6,988 nt of DNA from DATFPQ01 sp035264765 (GTDB lineage: Bacteria > Actinomycetota > Actinomycetes > Actinomycetales > Angustibacteraceae), in contig DATFPQ010000253.1 in NCBI GenBank assembly GCA_035264765.1, positions 1 through 6,988 on the forward strand, read 5' to 3'. This document shows positions 1 to 4,707 of this stretch, piece after piece. Position 1 is the stretch's first letter, and every line of letters begins with the position of its first letter. Both the position numbers and the translations under genes were made by a program. The notes below the pieces were generated by a model that had not been told where the DNA came from, did no database searches, and saw only the letters and a list, made by a program, of their open reading frames with translations.

Positions 1-840
1 TCGCCGGGCTACCGGTACCCCACTCTCGCGGACTCCACTATCCGCTGCCGCCTGACGTGCACGGCAAGCGCCGTGAGGCGACGCGAGCCGGCTTCGTCAG
101 TGAGCGAGAGGCACGTCGGGCGCTCAACGAGGCGCTGGCCGTAGCCAGCCGTGCTGGCTACGTGGAGCCCGACTCGGATGACGGTGGGGGAGTACCTGGA
201 CCAGTGGATCGCCGGCAAGGCACGCCTGCGGTCCAACACCCGACGCTCCTATCAGGGGCACATCGACCTTTACCTGAAGCCGGGCCTGGGGCACATCCGC
301 GTCACCCAGCTGCGTGACGTCCACATCGAGCGGCTGTACGCGGCCCTCCCGCTGGTTGGGCGCGCGGCGCCGGGTGACGACGTGCCGGACGAGGTCAGGC
401 GCATCCTCGCCGTGCGTGACCGGACGGATCAGGTGCGCCCGATGGGTGCCACGAGCATCCGCCGCGTGCACGCCACGCTGATGTCCGCGCTGAACACCGC
501 GGTCAAGCGCAAGCTGCTGCCGGCGAACCCCGCGGCGCACGTGGAGCTGCCGACCCGCCGACGGGCGAAGGCCGTCGTGTGGACGGCGGAGCGCATCGCC
601 GTCTGGCAGCGGACCGGGTCCGGCCGGTCGTCGCGGTGTGGACCCCGCAGCAGACCGGCGTCTTCCTCGACGCCGCGGCGGAGCACAGGCGTCGACCTCT
701 CGGGTCGCTCGCTCACCATTACCCAGGAGGTGGTCCAGCTCGGGTGGGAGCTCGAGGTCGGGGCGCCAAAGACCGACACCGGCGCTCGAACCGTCTCGCT
801 GGACGAGGCCAGCGCGGCCGCGCTCACGGCCTGGCGGTTA
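1..840 (+). pseudogene. Decayed tyrosine (phage/AICE-type) integrase, 5' end outside window
   Basis: This is a remnant of a tyrosine recombinase of the kind that integrates actinobacterial elements into tRNA genes. The N-terminal AP2-like arm-binding part (GKRREATRAGFVSEREARRALNEAL split across about 57-135) reads in frame 3. The frame then switches to frame 1 at the C run 168-170 (one extra base), giving MTVGEYLDQW and the SAM-like core-binding domain up to about 612. A second shift, apparently one missing G at 616-618, moves to frame 3 for VRPVVAVWTPQQTGVFLDAAAEH. Near 687-692 the match jumps back to frame 1 at VDLSGRSLTITQEV; the stretch expected between them, roughly 20-25 residues holding the box I arginine (RRGE-like), is absent. 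Similarity ends at ALTAWR near 837, so the HxLRH and tyrosine motifs are also missing. The frameshifts alone could be sequencing errors, but the deletion and lost C-terminus make the gene non-functional. The reading-through frame from 151 to 1005 is not a real protein at its 3' end. Confidence 0.85.
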
Positions 841-914
841 GCAGGGCGTTATCAGTCGGGCCCCAAAACGGACACAAGGCGCCCACCCGGAAGGGTGAAC
901 GCCCTGGTCAGCGG

Positions 915-959
915 TGGTGCGCCATCAGGGACTCGAACCCCGAACCCGCTGATTAAGAG
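915..959 (-). other. tRNA-Lys(CTT) 3'-half fragment; attachment-site core
   Basis: On the minus strand this 45-base stretch reads as the 3' part of a tRNA. It has an anticodon loop CTCTTAA (959-953) with anticodon CTT, the 3' anticodon strand TCAGC (952-948), variable bases GGGTT, a T arm CGGGG-TTCGAGT-CCCTG (942-926) with perfectly pairing stem, the 3' acceptor strand ATGGCGC (925-919), discriminator A and encoded CCA (917-915). Homology stops exactly at the 5' edge of the anticodon loop, and no D arm or 5' acceptor strand follows at 960 onward, so this is not a functional tRNA gene. Many actinobacterial integrases recombine between the tRNA anticodon loop and the 3' end, duplicating exactly this piece, so an attL/attR/attP core is the best reading. 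The neighbouring integrase remnant supports it. Confidence 0.85.
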
Positions 960-976
960 AACGGAGCCCTCCGTTC
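959..976. repeat. 7-bp perfect inverted repeat abutting the tRNA fragment
   Basis: GAACGGA (959-965) pairs with TCCGTTC (970-976) across a four-base GCCC loop. It begins at the last base of the tRNA-Lys fragment, where the homology to the tRNA breaks off. There is no T tract, so it is a weak terminator candidate. It could equally be a recombination-protein site or chance. Confidence 0.4.
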
Positions 977-1141
977 CACGCCGTGAGGGGCTGGACCAGT
1001 GGTGACCGTTTCCGCTGGTCAGAACGCGTTTGTCGTGCCGCAATTTAGCGGCGCATACAAGGGTGTGCCGGCGGTCGCGTTAGCACGGCGTTGGCAGTCC
1101 GAGGCGCCTGAGCGCGGCCACTCTCCCTCGGGGGCGCGGCG

Positions 1142-1774
1142 ATGAGCCGCCCCGCGAAACCCCACGATCGGATGATCCTGCCAACGGCCGAGCCTGCCTC
1201 AGGCGAGGTGAGTGGTCACCGGCTGCTGTGCGACGACCGCATCCCGATCCGTGTGTCCCACGACCGGCCGGCGCGTCTACTGGGGTACTGGAACCGACCT
1301 GCCCAGTGCCCGGACGGCCGGCACCTGTGGGACGCCATCGTCGCCACCGCGCCGGACGTGCCACCGGATCGTGAGGACGACGATGAGGACGAAGAGCTGC
1401 TCCGCTTCCGGCTGGTCCTGACGTGCGTGCGATGCGGCCGCATTGAGCGGCTCGAGGGCGTCATGCACGACGACGGCCGCTGCGGGCCGCGACGAGTCGA
1501 CCCGGAGCCGCTGCGCGCCGGCGGTCTGCTCGCCCAGCAGGTCGGCGGGGACCGGTATGGCGGCGACTTGACGTCGTGGGCGGTCCACGGCCGGCCGGAC
1601 CGCGCTCCGATCGGTTGCATCACCTGGGGGAGGGGCCTTCGGAGCCGGCATTACTTCCAGGGCCGGTTCGACGCCTGGCCGGCAGGCCAGGCGGTCGAGG
1701 CCGCCACGCCGACGGGCTGCTTGCGCAAGCTCGCCAAGGCCGGCCGGGCCTGTGCCGATGGTGATGTCGCATGA
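1142..1774 (+). CDS. Hypothetical protein with possible zinc-binding Cys/His cluster
   Basis: I do not recognise a named family for this 210-residue protein. The visible features are a conserved-looking block QCPDGRHLWD (C56, H61), a strongly acidic stretch around residues 77-85 (DREDDDEDEE), and a CxxC at C95-C98 in LTCVRCGRIERL. C56, H61, C95 and C98 could form one zinc site; this is inference. A second, W/G-rich half (about 135-185) contains GCITWGRG and HYFQGRFDAWPAG. The stop codon overlaps the start of the downstream winged-helix gene (ATGA at 1771-1774), so the two are almost certainly translated as a coupled pair. The ATG at 1142 has only a poor purine-rich leader (GGGGGCG about 7 bases upstream). 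Codon use matches a genuine high-GC gene. Its location beside an att-like core and a rep-like gene suggests mobile-element cargo or a replication accessory protein. Confidence 0.7.
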   Translation: MSRPAKPHDRMILPTAEPASGEVSGHRLLCDDRIPIRVSHDRPARLLGYWNRPAQCPDGRHLWDAIVATAPDVPPDREDDDEDEELLRFRLVLTCVRCGRIERLEGVMHDDGRCGPRRVDPEPLRAGGLLAQQVGGDRYGGDLTSWAVHGRPDRAPIGCITWGRGLRSRHYFQGRFDAWPAGQAVEAATPTGCLRKLAKAGRACADGDVA

Positions 1775-2829
1775 GCGCCCGAAGCAACTCCGTCGACGAG
1801 GTCGACGACGGGGGCGTCCTGGTCCTGGAGCAGCACTTCGCGATCGTCCCCGAGTGGGTGCTCGACGCCGAGATCTCAGACGCGGCTCTTCGGCTGTACG
1901 CGGTGCTGCTGCGCTACGGCCAGACCTCGGGGCACCGGATGCCCGGTCGCAGGCTGCTGGCCAGCAGGCTGCACAAGCGGTCGCGGGACAGCGTCGACCG
2001 GGCGCTCAAGGAGCTCGTCGGGATCGGCGCGGTCCTCGTGCAACATCGCCGTCAGGGTCCGGTCAACCTGACCAACCGATACGTCGTCCGCAGCACGCCG
2101 CCGCAGCGGCGTCCGGTCCCGCCGGTCGGCGAGGAGCCGGACGCCGCACGGGATGATGCAATCGCAGCCGCTCCCAGTGCTGACGGCAGCGAGGCGGCAG
2201 TCTCGAGGGGTGGCCGCAAATTTGCGGCCACCCCTGGCCGCACGGATGCGGCCACCCTGGCCGCAAATTTGCGGCCCTACCCAAAGGTTCTTACCCAGAA
2301 GAAACCACCCCCTCCCCGTCCCCCTCGAGGCACCGGCGACTCACGTGCCCCGGCGGAGCAGGAGCAGCTCCACCAGCTGCTCCACATCGACGACGTCGCC
2401 CGGGTCGCCGCCGACTGCCGCGCCGCCCGTGCGCGGCTCGGACAGGCAACCGGACTGTGGACCACGTCAGCGGTCGCCCGGGTTCTGCACCGGTCGGTCG
2501 TCGAGCACGGCTGGCCTGCCGAGGCCGCCGTGCCGGCCGTCCTGGCGCTGGCGGCGGATCCGGACACCAGGGGTCCGGGCCGGCTCCCATGCCCAGGGCC
2601 GTGGTGGGAGGCGGCCGAGCGTCGTCAGTCGCCGGCCGACTGCGCCTCCAGTCGTGAGGAGCTCGCCCACCTGGAGGCGCGCCTGGCGGAGGCCGACGGC
2701 CACCGCGTGCGTGTGCAGCGGCTGGCCCGTGAACAGCTCACCGCCGAAGGGGCCGACCTCACTCGGCTTGGCGTCGCACGCCGAGCGTGCGCGCTGCTCG
2801 ACCAGCCCCCTGGGAGTCGGGCCTGCTGA
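1771..2829 (+). CDS. Winged-helix DNA-binding, replication-initiator-like protein
   Basis: This 352-residue protein has an N-terminal helix-turn-helix/winged-helix region at about residues 23-108. It begins FAIVPEWVLDAEISDAALRLYAVLLRYG, continues with a recognition-helix segment LLASRLHKRSRDSVDRALKELV, and ends in the wing QHRRQGPVNLTNRYVV. Architectures of this kind occur in plasmid and integrative-element replication or regulatory proteins, so a role in element replication is plausible but not shown. Residues about 110-200 are a low-complexity, Pro/Arg/Ala-rich linker. Residues 147-171 are encoded by three tandem palindromes that look like iterons. The C-terminal part (about 197-350) is alpha-helical, with a possible coiled coil at 295-325 (REELAHLEARLAEADG). 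The ATG overlaps the preceding stop codon, implying coupling. No xis or intact int follows, so the element is incomplete here. An alternative is a transcriptional regulator of the element. Confidence 0.75.
   Translation: MSARSNSVDEVDDGGVLVLEQHFAIVPEWVLDAEISDAALRLYAVLLRYGQTSGHRMPGRRLLASRLHKRSRDSVDRALKELVGIGAVLVQHRRQGPVNLTNRYVVRSTPPQRRPVPPVGEEPDAARDDAIAAAPSADGSEAAVSRGGRKFAATPGRTDAATLAANLRPYPKVLTQKKPPPPRPPRGTGDSRAPAEQEQLHQLLHIDDVARVAADCRAARARLGQATGLWTTSAVARVLHRSVVEHGWPAEAAVPAVLALAADPDTRGPGRLPCPGPWWEAAERRQSPADCASSREELAHLEARLAEADGHRVRVQRLAREQLTAEGADLTRLGVARRACALLDQPPGSRAC
2206..2276. repeat. Three tandem palindromes inside the winged-helix gene (iteron-like)
   Basis: The first unit is a perfect 30-bp palindrome (2206-2235) whose centre is GGCCGCAAATTTGCGGCC. 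The second (2235-2254) is TGGCCGCA, four bases CGGA, then TGCGGCCA. The third (2259-2276) repeats the 18-bp palindrome exactly. Centres lie at about 2220.5, 2244.5 and 2267.5, so spacing is 24 and 23 bp, roughly two helical turns. The AAATTT cores stand out in very GC-rich DNA. A relatively AT-rich patch (about 2280-2306, AAAGGTTCTTACCCAGAAG) follows directly. Similar architecture is known for replication origins made of initiator-binding iterons beside an unwinding region, and the pSAM2 origin lies inside its rep gene. Function here is inferred. Confidence 0.75.
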
Positions 2830-3140
2830 CTTGGTCGACAGGCGGCTGCGGGGAGCATCGACGTCGCGGGAGCTGAGGATGTGGCCCCGGCATGCGGGAC
2901 CGGGGGTGACGACCCGGTGCGTGACAGAGCGCCGCGGCGTCTCGCATAGCGCCATACGAGCTGTTACGGCGCGGCCGGACGGACGAAAGGCACTCTCAGC
3001 CGACGAGCGGACGTCTCGATCGAACAGCCTCGGGCGAGTGATACGCACGCGGCGGGTCACGATGCGTGTCCAGGGCGGGTAGGCCGACTGGCCACCTCCT
3101 CGTCCCCAGAGATCAATGGGTCACTCGCTAGACAATGCGG

Positions 3141-3159
3141 CGGGCAGGAGGCCTGCCCG
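3141..3159. repeat. Perfect 8-bp hairpin in intergenic region
   Basis: CGGGCAGG (3141-3148) and CCTGCCCG (3152-3159) are perfect complements around a three-base AGG loop. A shorter inverted pair, ATGCAC and GTGCAT (3170-3190), lies just downstream. There is no T tract. It could be a factor-independent terminator of the actinobacterial type lacking a U run, or a regulator site. Confidence 0.4.
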
Positions 3160-3249
3160 GCATGGTCCGATGCACTGGACCGTCGTGCATGCAGAGGTGG
3201 TCGTCATCAGATGGTGGCCTCCGACGTCCGGTCGTTCGACCAGTCGAAG

Positions 3250-3268
3250 CGCGCCTCGCTGAGGCGCG
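3250..3268. repeat. Perfect 8-bp hairpin upstream of the PepSY gene
   Basis: CGCGCCTC (3250-3257) pairs with GAGGCGCG (3261-3268) around GCT. It lies about 175 bases upstream of the PepSY start and could fall in its promoter or leader region. Function is unknown. Confidence 0.35.
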
Positions 3269-3429
3269 AGTGCCACTGGGGCGGCCGTCCGCCCACACCA
3301 CGGAGAGCGAAAGCGCCGGCCAGTGCTGAGTCGCAGGGCTGGCCTACACCTTTCACAGTCGGCACACAGGGCCGCCGTCGAGGCTCCAACAACAGCAGGG
3401 TCGGCGACCGCACCGACCCGTCCACGAAC

Positions 3430-3435
3430 AAGGAG
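3430..3435 (+). promoter_or_regulatory. Ribosome binding site fixing a GTG start
   Basis: AAGGAG lies seven bases upstream of GTG 3443. This strong Shine-Dalgarno match, together with the immediate signal peptide, decides the start over an in-frame ATG at 3323 that would put 40 uncharacteristic residues before the signal sequence. Confidence 0.8.
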
Positions 3436-3442
3436 CAACGAC

Positions 3443-4075
3443 GTGTCTTCCAACAAGCTCAGCCTGACGGTGGGCGCCGTCCTCGCCGCCGGGGGCCTCC
3501 TCCTCGGTGGTTCGGCGCTGGCGAACGCAGCCACCGGGACGTCGTCCACCAGCACCGCGAGCACGGCGGGGGGTTACGCCGGCGCCGAGTCGCGCGGGTC
3601 GGCGGACACTGCGGTGACCGGCGCCGAGGCGGCCAAGGTCACGGCTGCGGTCAAGGCGAAGGACTCCTCCGTCACGGTCAGCAGCGTCCGCAAGGACCCC
3701 GACGGCTCCTACGACGTGCTCGGCACCAAGTCCGGCAGCCAGGTCATGTACGACGTCAGCGCCGACCTGAAGACCATCAGCCAGGGTGGCGGCGGCGGGC
3801 ACCGCGGCGGCCGTGGCCATGGTGGGTCGGCGGACACTCCGGTCACCGGCGCCGAGGCCGCCAAGGTCACGGCTGCGGTCAAGGCGAAGGATTCCTCCGT
3901 CACGGTCAGCAGCGTCCGCAAGGACCCCGACGGCTCCTACGACGTGCTCGGCACCAAGTCCGGCAGCCAGGTCATGTACGACGTCAGCAAGGACCTCAAG
4001 ACCATCACCGAGAACACCTTCGGGACCGGCCACACCGACGCAGCACCGTCCTCCTCGAGCAGCTCCACCACCTGA
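3443..4075 (+). CDS. Secreted protein with two PepSY-like repeats
   Basis: This exported protein has 210 residues from the GTG at 3443. Residues 1-29 form a signal peptide (SSNKLSL, then a hydrophobic stretch LTVGAVLAAGGLLLGG) with likely cleavage after ALA27 or ANA29. After a Ser/Thr-rich linker come two repeats (about 52-114 and 128-190), each with TGAEAAKVTAAVKAKDSS, a beta stretch VSSVRKDPDGSYDV and SGSQVMYDVS-DLKTI. This pattern (TG-AAKV, D-DG-YEV, VxVDx-K) is that of small PepSY-like domains, a family linked to inhibition or regulation of extracytoplasmic proteins; the substrate is unknown. The linker between repeats is Gly/His-rich (QGGGGGHRGGRGHGG) and may bind metal. The tail is poly-Ser/Thr with no LPXTG or membrane anchor, so the protein is probably free outside the membrane. 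It is followed by a strong terminator and is likely monocistronic. Confidence 0.85.
   Translation: MSSNKLSLTVGAVLAAGGLLLGGSALANAATGTSSTSTASTAGGYAGAESRGSADTAVTGAEAAKVTAAVKAKDSSVTVSSVRKDPDGSYDVLGTKSGSQVMYDVSADLKTISQGGGGGHRGGRGHGGSADTPVTGAEAAKVTAAVKAKDSSVTVSSVRKDPDGSYDVLGTKSGSQVMYDVSKDLKTITENTFGTGHTDAAPSSSSSSTT
3596..4009 (+). repeat. Direct duplication of a PepSY-like module (3596-3781 and 3824-4009)
   Basis: Two 186-bp copies are offset by 228 bp (76 codons). I count nine differences, about 95% DNA identity. Three fall in one codon (GCC versus AAG, Ala to Lys) and several of the rest are synonymous. Near identity at third positions means a recent duplication or ongoing gene conversion. The 42-bp spacer encodes the Gly/His-rich linker. 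Confidence 0.9.
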
Positions 4076-4085
4076 ACACGCGCTG

Positions 4086-4137
4086 CCTCCGCCCCGCCCG
4101 CGACTCGCGGCCACGACCGAGTGCGGGCGGGGGGAGG
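4086..4137 (+). terminator. Strong GC-rich terminator hairpin after the PepSY gene
   Basis: The hairpin starts 10 bases after the stop codon. CCTCC-GCCCCGCCCGC-G-ACTCG (4086-4107) folds on CGAGT-GCGGGCGGGG-GGAGG (4118-4137). The stem is 5 + 10 + 5 base pairs with two single-base bulges (G4091 and G4102) and a 10-base loop. No T run follows, which is common for actinobacterial terminators. It should also isolate the downstream lipoprotein from PepSY transcription. Confidence 0.8.
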
Positions 4138-4327
4138 AGCCCTCCAGTGAGGACGAGACCCTGTACTCGAGACGCCGAAGTCACAGCGGGTCACACACGG
4201 GCCGCTGCCCGGATTGTGTGTAATGCTCCCGCGAGGTCGCATGCCCTCCTCGGTCGTCGCTGTCGACGAGACCTGGTAGGTCCCCCCAGCAGCCGAGCTG
4301 CTGCCTGACGATCCACAGCGGACCAGC

Positions 4328-4585
4328 GTGATGAAGTCCACGAAGGAGCTTGCGGTCGCGGTTGTCGCTGCCTCGGCGGCGGTCTCGACCCTCACCGGAT
4401 GCGGCTCCGGAGGGGGCACGACATCGTCACCGTCAGCGTCGTCGACCGCCGCCTCATCGACGGGCTCGTCCAGCAGCACGGCCAGCACCTCGTCCGCGCC
4501 GGCGACGGCCGGCAGCATCGCGGCGACGGCGCAGGCGTTCGCCGCCACTTCGTGCACAACGGCGGGCGCCACGACAAGCGCCTGA
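4328..4585 (+). CDS. Short putative lipoprotein, probably truncated
   Basis: The product is 85 residues from GTG 4328 (or 84 from the adjoining ATG 4331). A lysine-containing N-terminus, a hydrophobic core (LAVAVVAASAAVSTL) and a lipobox LTGC (residues 22-25) mark a lipoprotein signal, so it would be lipid-anchored on the outer face of the membrane. The rest is almost wholly a Ser/Thr/Ala linker, then AATAQAFAATSCTTAGATTSA and stop. Actinobacterial lipoproteins of this form normally carry a folded domain after the linker; here none is present. Alternate frames downstream to 4700 show no recognisable domain, so a deletion or frameshift is suspected but not proven. The ribosome site is weak (AGCGGA, about 6 bases upstream). 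Function is unknown. Confidence 0.55.
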   Translation: MMKSTKELAVAVVAASAAVSTLTGCGSGGGTTSSPSASSTAASSTGSSSSTASTSSAPATAGSIAATAQAFAATSCTTAGATTSA

Positions 4586-4615
4586 CCTCGCTCAACGCCC
4601 GTCCTCGCCCGAGCA

Positions 4616-4634
4616 AGCAGGGCCAGGCCCTGCT
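4616..4634 (+). terminator. Hairpin downstream of the lipoprotein gene
   Basis: AGCAGGG (4616-4622) pairs with CCCTGCT (4628-4634) around CCAGG. It lies 31 bases past the lipoprotein stop and about 75 bases before the ATPase start. A terminator without a T run is the likeliest role. An attenuator or leader hairpin for the ATPase gene is the alternative. Confidence 0.45.
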
Positions 4635-4691
4635 CATGGGCGTGGGCGCCGTGGCCGGACGGACGCGTCGGGGGGTGTGGCTTGCGATCTC

Positions 4692-4697
4692 GGGAGG
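4692..4697 (+). promoter_or_regulatory. Ribosome binding site supporting the GTG 4708 start of the ATPase
   Basis: GGGAGG ends ten bases before GTG 4708. The other in-frame starts (ATG 4723, GTG 4732, ATG 4744) have no comparable purine-rich leader. The conserved family region begins only around residue 28 (LAGLSSTEAEARR), so all four starts remain possible. Confidence 0.5.
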
Positions 4698-4707
4698 GCG
4701 CGCCCCG

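Larger units (their letters stand above)
841..1141. other. Non-coding interval between integrase remnant and next gene, holding an att-like tRNA fragment
   Basis: No credible coding sequence is seen. The interval holds the 45-base tRNA-Lys fragment at 915-959 and a 7-bp hairpin directly abutting it (both listed separately). An octamer CTGGTCAG occurs on both sides of the att-like core (904-911 and 1015-1022). It could be an integrase or excisionase arm site but is short enough to be chance. No promoter with clear -35/-10 boxes was recognised upstream of the gene at 1142. Confidence 0.6.
2830..3442. other. Long intergenic region without a convincing gene
   Basis: The 613 bases between the winged-helix gene and the PepSY gene contain open frames on both strands, but none shows a recognisable domain or good ribosome site, and several are extensions of shadows of neighbouring genes. 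Short perfect hairpins are the only structure seen (listed separately at 3141-3159 and 3250-3268). No T-tract terminator follows the winged-helix gene. This interval probably contains the border between mobile-element DNA and the host backbone, and the promoter of the PepSY gene. No second copy of the tRNA-Lys fragment was found in it. Confidence 0.55.

Noticed and set aside
140..162. Perfect 10-bp inverted repeat CGTAGCCAGC/GCTGGCTACG just before the integrase frameshift, considered as a programmed frameshift signal
   Set aside because: The integrase carries other lesions, including loss of catalytic parts, so programmed frameshifting is not a sensible explanation. There is no slippery heptamer.
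915..976. Complete tRNA-Lys gene
   Set aside because: No D arm, 5' anticodon strand or 5' acceptor strand is present beyond 959; only the 3' half exists.
2467..3060. Minus-strand open frame crossing the end of the winged-helix gene
   Set aside because: No ribosome site or recognisable domain was seen, and it overlaps a real gene on the other strand.
2153..3082. Plus-strand open frame overlapping the winged-helix gene and running into the intergenic region
   Set aside because: Most of it is an off-frame reading of the winged-helix gene, full of Arg/Pro/Ser as expected of a GC-rich shadow. The tail beyond 2829 has no recognisable domain.
3353..4114. Long antisense open frame (253 codons, minus strand) opposite the PepSY gene
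   Set aside because: It mirrors the PepSY coding sequence and its repeats. There is no domain, and the plus-strand frame has a signal peptide and a strong ribosome site.
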